From CAIQJJ01 sp964606085 (lineage in GTDB: Bacteria; Chloroflexota; Anaerolineae; Anaerolineales; UBA4823), in contig CAZSFD010000011.1 of assembly GCA_964606085.1 (NCBI GenBank), positions 21,103 through 85,102 of the forward strand: DNA of 64,000 nucleotides, read 5' to 3'. This document shows, in pieces, positions 1 through 7,391 of the stretch (its first letter is position 1; every line of letters begins with the position of its first letter). A model generated the notes under the pieces. That model did no database searches. It worked only from the letters and a program-made list of their open reading frames with translations, and had not been told where the DNA came from. A program made the position numbers and the translations under genes.

Positions 1-2798
1 GCGCCGAGCCAGGCCGCCAGGTAGGCGTCGAAGCGGCTGCGTTGCCAGAGGGCGCGCAGCACAAAGGCCAGCCCCAAGAGCAGCGTCGTCCCTGCCGCCC
101 ACAGCAGATGGGCATCCAGAATTTTCCAGTGGCGCAGGGCAAAATTTGCCAGGAAGAAGAAGTTGAGCGCCAGCGCCGCCGGGCCAAGCAGGTAAAGCGA
201 GCGATACAACGGCAGCAGGAAGGCCCGCGGCCAGTCACGTTTGCATTCGAGAAACTGGCCGATCAACAGATAGGCCAACGAAACCAGCGCCAGCACAATC
301 GGCTGCGCCTCGGCGCGCAGGTCGGCCAGGTCGAGCGCCAGCGCCAGGCCGAGCGGCAAGAGCAGGCTGGCCGGCCATAGCAGCCACGCCTGCTTCTGCA
401 CGACCGCCGCGGTGAAATAGAAGGCCGCCAGCCCCAGGCTGAACGCGGCTCCCCAATTTTGCGGCTGCCCTGCCAATAGCAGCACCCCCAACGCTGCGCA
501 AACATTGGCCGACCAATGCCACGGTCGGCGGTAGGCGGCCCGGACGCGCCCCAGCCATGCGCCCCAGCCGAGCAGCGCCCAGGCCAGCAGCAGCGCCACA
601 AGCGGCAGGGGCAGCCAACTGGGGTGGCCGTTCAGCCAGGTTAGCCACGCCCAAATAGGCAGCGAGAAAGCTGCCAGCCATTGGAAGATCGTTGGTTGAG
701 TGGCACGTTGATCGGGCCTGTCGAGACCCAAAGTGTTGGTCGAAACCCGTTTCCCCACCCAAAAGCGTCCTTCATGCGTCAGCAGCGCCAGCCAGCCATT
801 GATTGCCGTCCATTGGCCCAGGGCATAGGCCAGCAGGTTGCGCTCGAAAAAGACGAGTGGCGGCATCAGCGCCAGCAGCGCCGCCAACCATCCTGAAACG
901 AACCACTCCCGGCGGCTTGTCCGCACCCCTGCTGCCACGAACCCCACTGCCAGCAGCGCCCACGCCAGCCCAACCTGCCCCCAGGCCAGGCCGCGCCCGG
1001 CCACCAATCCGGCGCTGCCCGTCAACAGCAGCAGATTGCCCAGGTAGATCAGCCGCGGCTGCTGCCACCAGCGCGCCGCCAGAAAAACGGTGACGGCCAA
1101 AAACGGGTGAACGACAGCGGCGGCGTTGACATCGCCCAACGCCCACAGCGCCGGGATGATCACGAGCAGGGGGCCTATGGCAGCGGCGGTCTCCGCTGAA
1201 AATGTGCGTTTCTCGCCAGCGATAGGCCGGCCAAATTCGAGGTAGGGCAGCGCAAGCAACGCCGGGCCGAGGGCGTACCATGCCCAGCCCAGGCCAACCT
1301 GCGGGAAGATGTATGCTTCGCTGATCAGCACAGCAATGGGGTAGATGAGCGCGGCAGCCAGTGAGAAGGTGCGGCTGTTGGCCCGCCCGGCGGCGAAGCT
1401 GAACAGCAGGCCGCCGAGCCACCAGGTCAGCGCCAGGGGCAGGCGGAAGGCCACGTCGGCCTGCCAGCGTGTGAGCGCCAGGGCCAGGTTCCAGGGCAGC
1501 AGCACCGCCGCGGCCGTCAAGGCCAGCAGCCACAACGGCGAGGCCAGCACCTTCCAGCGTTCTGGCCCGCGGCGGAAGAGCAGTTCGCCGGCCAATCCGA
1601 CCGCCAACGTATAAACGGTCAGCGCCGTCTGCCACCAGGAAACATCCACGCCGAGTAATTGCAGGCTGGCGCAAAGTAAACTGCCCCCGGCCAGCCCCAC
1701 CAAATAGCCGAAAAACCCGGCCTGGATCAGGTAAGCGGTGAGCGTATAGGCCGCCAGGCAGAGCAGCGAAGCGCCCCACCACACTTCAGGCCAGCGTTCG
1801 GGCGGGAATCCCCCCGACAGGTAAATGGCGTACACTTCGAGCGGCACCAGCAGCGAGGCGAAAGCGCTCAGGGCAATGCCCGACCCGCGTAATTTGAGCT
1901 GCGTGCGCACATACCAGCCCAGGCCGTAGAAAATGGCCGTGAACAGGGTCAACACGCCCACCTGCACCAGCGGTGGGAAGGCGTTCCAATTCCACACGAC
2001 CAGCGAAACGGCCGCGGCCACCAGCAGCGCCACGCCCAGGAAGAGCAGCGCGTGCAGCGTGCGCTCAGAGACGAGCGTATCCCACAGGCGATCCCACGTC
2101 CAGGGCTGGCGCGGCGCTGCGGCCGGGCGGGCGGGGGTGGGGGTTTGGATTTTGGCTGGAGGAGATTGGGCTGGCGTGTGTGCAGGGCGGGGCGACGGGG
2201 CGGCTACGGCCACGGGTTTTCCGCTCAGTCGGTTTTCCATGCTGTCGAGCGATTGCTGAATGGTCTGGCGGGCGCTGTTCAGCGCGTCGCCTTCGGCCAG
2301 CCGCCCCTGGGCGATCCATTCGTCCAGGCTGGTGATGAGATAGCGGTAACAGGCCAGGGTTAGCAGGTTTAGGTTTGTGGTGGGTTCGGGCGTGGGTGGG
2401 GCGTCTTGCAGGCGTTGGCGCAGATCGCCGATCTGGCTGGTGAGTTCGTGGGCGATTTCCGCCGGGATGTGGATGCCGCGCGGCTGGAAGAAGGCCGCGA
2501 AGGTGCGCAGGGCATACTCGCGCTGCCTGATCGCCAGGCGTACTTCGGCGGCCTCGCTTTCACTGAGCGTGGGGGGGCGCAGCCCCAACTGGCGTTCGAG
2601 GTCGCGGCGTTGGCGGTCGTAGCGTTGGTGCAGGTCGCCGCGTGACTTGATCGGCACATCTACCCAGCCGTTAATTTCCCCCAACAAAAAGATGATGTGC
2701 GAAAGGGCTTCGACCGGGCCCGCCTCCCCCGTAAATTGGCAGGTTGGGCAGGCTGAACCGATTTGGTAGGTTGGCTCGTGGCACTTTGGGCAGTTCAT
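1..2798 (-). CDS. Large polytopic membrane protein with N-terminal zinc ribbon, C-terminus beyond the window
   Basis: An open frame of at least 932 codons runs from an ATG at 2798 to the left edge without a stop; I confirmed it in six separate stretches. The protein starts with a zinc-ribbon-like pair of motifs, CPKC at residues 3-6 and CPTC at about 18-21, followed by a soluble helical part of about 200 residues and a Pro/Ala-rich linker (around residue 190-225). The rest is almost entirely hydrophobic and gives some 20 or more predicted membrane segments. Such zinc-ribbon plus many-helix proteins resemble the DUF2157-type or SCO7613-type uncharacterised membrane proteins; I do not know the function. 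It is the last gene seen of the aroC-aroKB strand, about 240 bases after aroKB, with a hairpin repeat between them. Confidence 0.75.
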   Translation of the reverse strand, partial: MNCPKCHEPTYQIGSACPTCQFTGEAGPVEALSHIIFLLGEINGWVDVPIKSRGDLHQRYDRQRRDLERQLGLRPPTLSESEAAEVRLAIRQREYALRTFAAFFQPRGIHIPAEIAHELTSQIGDLRQRLQDAPPTPEPTTNLNLLTLACYRYLITSLDEWIAQGRLAEGDALNSARQTIQQSLDSMENRLSGKPVAVAAPSPRPAHTPAQSPPAKIQTPTPARPAAAPRQPWTWDRLWDTLVSERTLHALLFLGVALLVAAAVSLVVWNWNAFPPLVQVGVLTLFTAIFYGLGWYVRTQLKLRGSGIALSAFASLLVPLEVYAIYLSGGFPPERWPEVWWGASLLCLAAYTLTAYLIQAGFFGYLVGLAGGSLLCASLQLLGVDVSWWQTALTVYTLAVGLAGELLFRRGPERWKVLASPLWLLALTAAAVLLPWNLALALTRWQADVAFRLPLALTWWLGGLLFSFAAGRANSRTFSLAAALIYPIAVLISEAYIFPQVGLGWAWYALGPALLALPYLEFGRPIAGEKRTFSAETAAAIGPLLVIIPALWALGDVNAAAVVHPFLAVTVFLAARWWQQPRLIYLGNLLLLTGSAGLVAGRGLAWGQVGLAWALLAVGFVAAGVRTSRREWFVSGWLAALLALMPPLVFFERNLLAYALGQWTAINGWLALLTHEGRFWVGKRVSTNTLGLDRPDQRATQPTIFQWLAAFSLPIWAWLTWLNGHPSWLPLPLVALLLAWALLGWGAWLGRVRAAYRRPWHWSANVCAALGVLLLAGQPQNWGAAFSLGLAAFYFTAAVVQKQAWLLWPASLLLPLGLALALDLADLRAEAQPIVLALVSLAYLLIGQFLECKRDWPRAFLLPLYRSLYLLGPAALALNFFFLANFALRHWKILDAHLLWAAGTTLLLGLAFVLRALWQRSRFDAYLAAWLG

Positions 2799-2946
2799 GG
2801 CAGTTGCCCTCCCCCTTTACTTTACAGCCATTTGCCCGGATTGGCAATCCATTGGGCCGCGGGAGGCCCACGCGGGCATGATGAAGATCAAGAATTGAAT
2901 GCCGCCTTGGGGCTGTCGCCAAACAGGCGTGTTTGCCTGCCGGGCC

Positions 2947-2970
2947 CGCCCGGCGATTTATCGCCGGGCG
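2947..2970. repeat. Palindromic REP-like hairpin, copy 1
   Basis: A perfect inverted repeat with arms CGCCCGGCGA and TCGCCGGGCG around a TTTA loop lies between aroKB and the membrane protein gene. It is followed by AGCAGCGCC and a second small stem. The same order (palindrome, AGCAGCGCC, small stem) recurs in reverse orientation at 47805-47867, so this is a dispersed element and not only a local terminator. The intergenic stretch 2799-3040 holds nothing else I can name. Confidence 0.7.
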
Positions 2971-3040
2971 AGAAAGCAGCGCCGGTTGAAACTGGCTTGA
3001 GGCCCGGTTGATCGGGCGCTGCGGATGGGCGAAGGTCGCG

Positions 3041-4630
3041 TTAGCCGGGCGATTGCGCCAGCACTTCAGCGACCAGCGCATCCGGCGCTTCGAGGCCCAC
3101 CACCACCTGGCCAACCTGCACCGGCAGGGCAAATTTGACCTTGCCGCCCGCTTTTTTCTTGTCGGTGTACATCGTCTTGTGGATCGCCTGGCGATCCAGT
3201 TCAGGCGGGATTTCGGTCGGCAGCCCGACTGCCTGGCAAATCTCTGAGATGCGCGTAGCCAGATTGTCGTGCATCAGCCCCATTTTGACGGCCAGGCGTG
3301 CCTCGGCCACCATCCCGATAGCCACGGCCTCGCCATGCTTCAATGCAAAGCCCGATACCAACTCGACGGCGTGTCCGATGGTATGCCCCAGGTTGAGCGC
3401 CTGACGCCGCCCCTTCTCGTAGGGGTCATCCTGGATAACCTTGATTTTGACGGCCATCGAGCGGCTGACGAGTTCGTGCCAATCGTGCGTGAGGTTGCAG
3501 CACATCTCGATCAACCGCGCATCTTCGATGATGCCATGTTTGATCACCTCTGCCAGCCCGTTGCGGATTTCGGCTTCGGGCAGGGTCGCCAGCACATTCG
3601 GGTCGGCCAGCACCAGGGCGGGGGGGTGGAAGGCGCCGACCAGGTTCTTGCCTTCGGGCAGGTCGGCGCCGGTTTTGCCGCCCAGGGATGAATCGCACAT
3701 CGCCAGCAGGGTGGTGGGGATGTTGACCCACGGCACGCCGCGCAGCCACATGGCGGCGGCAAAGCCGGCCAGGTCGCCCAGCACGCCGCCGCCCAGGGCG
3801 ACGACGGTGCTGCCGCGTTCGATGCCCGCTGCCAAAAAGCCCGCCCACATCTGTTCGACGGTGTGCAGGGTCTTGTGCTGCTCCCCCGCCGGGACGAGGA
3901 TGGTCTGCACGTCATACCCGGCAGCCGCAATGGATGCCGCGGCGCGTTCAGCGTACAGCTTGCCCGTGTTCTCGTCGCTGACCAGCGCCACCGGGCCCTT
4001 CAGCCCGCGGGCGGCTATTTCATTGCCAATGCGGTCAATCAAACCAGGGGCCACGCGCACATCGTACTCCTTGCCCATGCCGGTCACGCGGAACATGCCG
4101 AGCAAAATCTGCGCCTGCCAGGCGGCTTCGGCGGGGCTGATGTGGGTGGTATCGAGCTGCAAGGCAAACTCGGCATAATGCGGGCCGCGCCGTTCGAGCA
4201 TGGCAGCGAGTTTGGCGTGCGGGTCTCCCTGTAGGAGCGGGCGCGGGTTGGATGTGTCGGCCTGCAGGCGGGCGATGATCACAGCCGGGTCGGCTTTGAG
4301 CAGCAGCACATGGCCGCCGGCGGCCTCGGCCAGGGCACGCGTGGGGGCGTGGGTGAGCGCGCCGCCGCCAAGCGAGATCACGCCACCGATCGCCAGCAGG
4401 CGCTCCAGCCCGGCGCTTTCCATCTCGCGGAAGGCGGCTTCGCCATCGCTGGCGAAAATTTCGGGGATTTTGCGGCCGCTGGTGGCTTCGATATCTACAT
4501 CGAGATCGTTGAAAGGCAGAGCCAGGGCTTCGGCGAGTAGTTTGCCCATGCTGGTCTTGCCGGTGCCGGAGGGGCCGTAGAGGAGGATGGGGTGAGTGGG
4601 TGATGGGGTGAGTGGGTGATGGGGGAGCAT
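3041..4630 (-). CDS. aroKB: Fused shikimate kinase / 3-dehydroquinate synthase
   Basis: Bifunctional shikimate pathway enzyme. Residues about 14-170 form a shikimate kinase with the P-loop GPSGTGKT and the acidic substrate-binding motif LDVDIE. After residue about 180 comes a complete dehydroquinate synthase with the NAD-binding ALGGGVLGDLAGFAA motif, the catalytic SLGGKTGAD segment, and metal-ligand regions AEVIKHGI and LNLGHTIGHAVE. AroK-AroB fusions are known in several bacterial groups. A longer frame reaches back to 4675, but that would overlap aroC; ATG 4630 leaves 25 bases after the aroC stop. The first dozen codons (residues 3-14, HHPLTPSPTHPI) are written in an imperfect tandem DNA repeat, so the N-terminus looks recently extended. 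Cytosolic; co-transcribed with aroC. Confidence 0.93.
   Translation of the reverse strand: MLPHHPLTPSPTHPILLYGPSGTGKTSMGKLLAEALALPFNDLDVDIEATSGRKIPEIFASDGEAAFREMESAGLERLLAIGGVISLGGGALTHAPTRALAEAAGGHVLLLKADPAVIIARLQADTSNPRPLLQGDPHAKLAAMLERRGPHYAEFALQLDTTHISPAEAAWQAQILLGMFRVTGMGKEYDVRVAPGLIDRIGNEIAARGLKGPVALVSDENTGKLYAERAAASIAAAGYDVQTILVPAGEQHKTLHTVEQMWAGFLAAGIERGSTVVALGGGVLGDLAGFAAAMWLRGVPWVNIPTTLLAMCDSSLGGKTGADLPEGKNLVGAFHPPALVLADPNVLATLPEAEIRNGLAEVIKHGIIEDARLIEMCCNLTHDWHELVSRSMAVKIKVIQDDPYEKGRRQALNLGHTIGHAVELVSGFALKHGEAVAIGMVAEARLAVKMGLMHDNLATRISEICQAVGLPTEIPPELDRQAIHKTMYTDKKKAGGKVKFALPVQVGQVVVGLEAPDALVAEVLAQSPG
4589..4625. repeat. Tandem word repeat at the 5' end of aroKB
   Basis: The unit GGGTGAGTGGGTGAT occurs about two and a half times in direct order and overlaps the first codons of aroKB. 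The same vocabulary (GTGAGTGGGTGA) reappears at 5844-5856 near the aroC start, showing that these spacers share one kind of degenerate repeat. Confidence 0.75.
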
Positions 4631-4655
4631 GGGATTATGGAATGTAGGGCTGAAT

Positions 4656-5834
4656 TTACTCCGGCCAAAACACATGCGGCTGCCCGCTCATCGGCACATC
4701 TTCCAGGCGGGCTTGCCGCAATGCTTCGAAGCGCGGCTTCATTTCGGCCAGCGAGTCGCCGCCGAGTTTTTCGAGCAGGGCTTCGGCCAGCACGTAGGCC
4801 AGCATGGCCTCGACGATGACGACGCCGCGCGGCACGGGGCAGAAGTCGGAGCGCTCGTATTGCGTGGGGGTGGGTTGGCCGGTGGCGAGGTCAACGGTCT
4901 GCTGGGGGGTGAGCGTGGTGGGGATCGGTTTCATGGCGGAGCGCACCACGATAGGTTGGCCGGTGCTGATGCCGGCTTCGGTGCCGCCGGAACGTGATGC
5001 GTGCCGGGTGATACGTGAGTCGCCATCGAGACCAATGCCATCGTGGACTTGCGTGCCGGGCAGACGCGTGTTGGCGAAGGCCGGGCCGATTTCGACGCCT
5101 TTCATGGCCTGGATGCTGAGAATGGCGGCGGCGATGCGGGAATCGAGGCGGCGATCCCATTGGGCATACGTCCCCAGGCCGGGCGGCACACCGAGGGCAA
5201 CCACCTCGATCACGCCGCCGAGCGTGTCCTTTTCGTCCATCACCCGGCGGATGCGGGCGCGCATGGCTTCGGAGGCGGCGGGGTCGGGGCAGGTGACGTC
5301 GGATTGCAGAGCGTTGGCGATGCGGGTGGGATAGTCGAGGGCCTCCAGGTTGGCGTCAATCTCGCCAAGCGAGGCTACGTAGCCGCCCACGGTAATGCCA
5401 AATTCGCCCAGCAGCGCCCGGCAGATAGCGCCCACGGCCACACGGGCGGCGGTTTCGCGGGCGGAGGCGCGTTCGAGGGCGGGGCGCAGATCGTCGTAGC
5501 CATATTTGATTGCCGCGGCCAGGTCGGCGTGTCCGGGGCGGGGGGTGGTGAAGGCCTCCACGGCTTTGCCGCGCCATTTGACGTGGTCGCGGTTTTCGAT
5601 CAGTAAGGCAATCGGTGCGCCGATGGTGCGGCCTTCCATCACGCCGCTGAGAATCTGGGCGGTGTCCTTTTCAATTTTCATGCGCGGGCCAGCGCCATAG
5701 CCGGTCTGACGGCGGGCCAGGTCGTGGGCGATCTGGTCTGGAGACAGCGAAAGGCCGGCCGGGATGCCGTCAAGAATGGCGGTGAGCGCCGGGCCGTGCG
5801 ATTCGCCAGCGGTGAGGAAGCGGAGAGGGGGCAT
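4656..5834 (-). CDS. aroC: Chorismate synthase
   Basis: Converts EPSP to chorismate with reduced FMN, the last common step of aromatic biosynthesis. The 392-residue protein has the expected length and family signatures: TAGESHGPALTAILDGIPAG at the N-terminus, RRQTGYGAGPRMKIEKD with the substrate-binding arginines, the RPGHAD loop and YGYDDLRPALERASARET. The C-terminal half has SGGTEAGISTGQPIVVR, with the usual AMKPIPTTL following. It lies between the kinase gene and aroKB on the same strand, so two successive shikimate genes encode three of the last pathway steps. The start at 5834 fits the family N-terminus exactly. Confidence 0.96.
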   Translation of the reverse strand: MPPLRFLTAGESHGPALTAILDGIPAGLSLSPDQIAHDLARRQTGYGAGPRMKIEKDTAQILSGVMEGRTIGAPIALLIENRDHVKWRGKAVEAFTTPRPGHADLAAAIKYGYDDLRPALERASARETAARVAVGAICRALLGEFGITVGGYVASLGEIDANLEALDYPTRIANALQSDVTCPDPAASEAMRARIRRVMDEKDTLGGVIEVVALGVPPGLGTYAQWDRRLDSRIAAAILSIQAMKGVEIGPAFANTRLPGTQVHDGIGLDGDSRITRHASRSGGTEAGISTGQPIVVRSAMKPIPTTLTPQQTVDLATGQPTPTQYERSDFCPVPRGVVIVEAMLAYVLAEALLEKLGGDSLAEMKPRFEALRQARLEDVPMSGQPHVFWPE

Positions 5835-5836
5835 AG

Positions 5837-5876
5837 GTGATCAGGTGAGTGGGTGACTAGGTGACTAGGTGACTGA
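5837..5876. repeat. Short tandem word repeat between kinase gene and aroC
   Basis: GTGACTAG-type units (GGTGAGTGGGTGACTAGGTG and further GTGACTAG copies) span the aroC upstream region and run into the 3' end of the kinase gene. The kinase stop codon and its last residues (SHLVT) are written inside this repeat. Confidence 0.75.
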
Positions 5877-6702
5877 GCGCTTGCTGCATGGCGAGGGCAG
5901 ATGGGAAACGTTTGTCGAGGTCTTTTTGCAGGGCTTTGAGCAGGATGCTCTCGAAGGCGGGGGTGATGTGGGGGTTGAGGGTGCGCAGGGGGACGGCGTC
6001 GAAGGTGAAGGGGGGCTGGGTGCGCGGGTCGCGGCGGGTGATCAGGTGGTGCAGGGTGGCGCCGAGGGCGTACAGGTCGCTTTGGGGGGTGACGTAGCCT
6101 TCGTATTGTTCGGGCGGGGAATAGCCAGCGGTGCCCATGTCGAGGCCGCGCCACAGGTGGGCGAAGTGGGGCTGCTCTTCCTCGAAGAAGCGCGGTGGGT
6201 AGGCGCGGGCCAGGCCGAAATCTACCAGGAAAACCTGGTTTTCGGGCGTGACCATGATGTTGTTGGGCTTGAGGTCGCGGAAGATGATCGGGTGGTAGGG
6301 GTGGGTGTGAAGGTAATGCAGGGTGGCGCAAATTTGCAAGCCCCAATTGGCGACGGTTTTTTCGGAGAGGAAGCCTTTTTGCCGGGCGAGGACGATTTCG
6401 AGATTCCAACCGGGGATCAGTTCTTGTACCAGGTAGGCGTGCGGCTCGGCGACGAAGTAGCCGAAGATGCGCGGGATGCCGGGGTGGTCGAGTGCGCCGC
6501 GCAGATCGGCCTGGCGCTCGCAATCTACAATCATTTGCATCGGCATCTCTTTCAACGCCACCTCGTTTACTCCGGCCAGGCGTCCCGTGCCATCAGACGG
6601 GCGGTGGTAGCTGGCGCGGTAGACTGTGCCAAAGTCGCCTTGCCCGATGGTGCTGATGATGCGGTAGCGGTCGTTGAGAAGCGTGCCGATTTCAAGGGCC
6701 AT
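5857..6702 (-). CDS. Serine/threonine protein kinase, catalytic domain only
   Basis: A 281-residue Hanks-type kinase. Visible elements are the glycine loop GQGDFG (residues 20-25), the ATP-binding lysine in VALKEM (K51), the catalytic loop IIFRDLKPNNIM (D143; the usual HRD histidine is Phe), DFGLA (161-165) and GTAGYSPPEQY in the activation segment. There is no membrane segment or extracellular sensor domain, unlike PknB, so it should be a soluble cytosolic kinase. It ends at the kinase domain, with the last five codons and the stop inside a tandem DNA repeat. It sits 9 bases after the DUF5615 gene and before aroC; no substrate is suggested by context. Confidence 0.92.
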   Translation of the reverse strand: MALEIGTLLNDRYRIISTIGQGDFGTVYRASYHRPSDGTGRLAGVNEVALKEMPMQMIVDCERQADLRGALDHPGIPRIFGYFVAEPHAYLVQELIPGWNLEIVLARQKGFLSEKTVANWGLQICATLHYLHTHPYHPIIFRDLKPNNIMVTPENQVFLVDFGLARAYPPRFFEEEQPHFAHLWRGLDMGTAGYSPPEQYEGYVTPQSDLYALGATLHHLITRRDPRTQPPFTFDAVPLRTLNPHITPAFESILLKALQKDLDKRFPSALAMQQALSHLVT

Positions 6703-6711
6703 GATGTCGTT

Positions 6712-7059
6712 TTATCCTGCCCGGTTTACTCGCAGTAGTTTTCCTTTGAGTGAGAGGCCTGCCGATTGGTCTTGTATGGCCTGGTCAATGCGTTTTGCCA
6801 GGGCTTGAAAATCGGGATCGAACGAGCAGACGATGATCCCTGCATGTTCAGGCTGATCCTGGTGAAGGCGAATGAAATGGCGGCGATTGATGGTCAGTAC
6901 GGCTCGGTTTTGATCAAATGCATAAGCCAGAACACTTTCATCATTCATCGAACGGTCTGCATTGCCAGTTTCCTGAATGATCAGTACATCATGCCCCATT
7001 TGTCGCAGGTGATAGACACATGGGATGGGGAAATTCTCGTTTGAATAGAGGCTGGCCAC
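6712..7059 (-). CDS. DUF5615 PIN-like nuclease, likely toxin
   Basis: A small protein of about 115 residues starting MASLYSNENFPIPC, which matches the DUF5615/Mut7-C PIN-like family (early acidic pair plus N-E-N-F start, central NDESVLAYAF segment with acidic residues, and VLTINRRHF). These proteins are the toxin partners of DUF433 antitoxins. I prefer the GTG start at 7059 because GAGGAGG lies seven bases upstream; a TTG at 7065 is possible but too close to that site. The preceding DUF433 stop (7062-7064) lies between the Shine-Dalgarno and the start, so translation should be coupled. Confidence 0.8.
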   Translation of the reverse strand: MASLYSNENFPIPCVYHLRQMGHDVLIIQETGNADRSMNDESVLAYAFDQNRAVLTINRRHFIRLHQDQPEHAGIIVCSFDPDFQALAKRIDQAIQDQSAGLSLKGKLLRVNRAG

Positions 7060-7061
7060 GC

Positions 7062-7391
7062 TCAAGCCTCCTCATTGAGCCGAATTTGTTCTTCGATTTC
7101 TTCGCGATGGCCGCGATAATAAGCCCAGGCGTTGACGACGTCTTCAGCTCGTAAGGTGGGATAACTTTGAAGAATCTCTGCTTCGTTCATACCCAGGTGA
7201 CGGGCTTGTACAAGCACCCAGACGGGAATGCGGGTTCGCACAAGGCAAGGCTCGCCATCGCAAACCCCTTCGATGCTCTCCACGCCTGGGAAGGCATCGC
7301 CTAAATCTTGCACAACCCATTGAAGAAGTTGTGCTTTTTCGGCCCGGCTTAAATCAGAAAGCTGTTTTTCGGCTTCGAGCAAGCGGTTCAT
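7062..7391 (-). CDS. DUF433 antitoxin-like protein
   Basis: A 109-residue protein with the DUF433 core: a short helix-turn region beginning EGVCDGEPCLVRTRIPVWVL (specific GxPxIxGTRIPV-like block), then LGMNEAEILQSYPTLRAEDVVNAWAYY. Family knowledge: DUF433 proteins are the DNA-binding antitoxins paired with DUF5615 toxins. An N-terminal extension of about 35 residues (helical, Leu/Glu-rich) precedes the core. The start codon overlaps the stop of the ABC ATPase gene as ATGA (7388-7391), so the antitoxin is translationally tied to a transporter gene, which is an unusual place for a toxin-antitoxin pair. Confidence 0.82.
   Translation of the reverse strand: MNRLLEAEKQLSDLSRAEKAQLLQWVVQDLGDAFPGVESIEGVCDGEPCLVRTRIPVWVLVQARHLGMNEAEILQSYPTLRAEDVVNAWAYYRGHREEIEEQIRLNEEA

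Noticed and set aside
772..1782. A 336-codon minus-strand frame rich in Arg, Gly and Ala
   Set aside because: It lies out of frame within the large membrane protein, whose frame is continuous and gives coherent hydrophobic helices; this is a GC-rich shadow.
4990..5030. ACGTGATGCGTG...ATACGTGA words inside aroC as a repeat insertion
   Set aside because: They code for residues in the SRITRHASRSGG loop that fit the chorismate synthase pattern, so insertion cannot be claimed.
5678..6523. A 281-codon minus-strand frame across the kinase and aroC genes
   Set aside because: It overlaps two well-supported genes in another frame and is Arg/Pro-rich without any domain.
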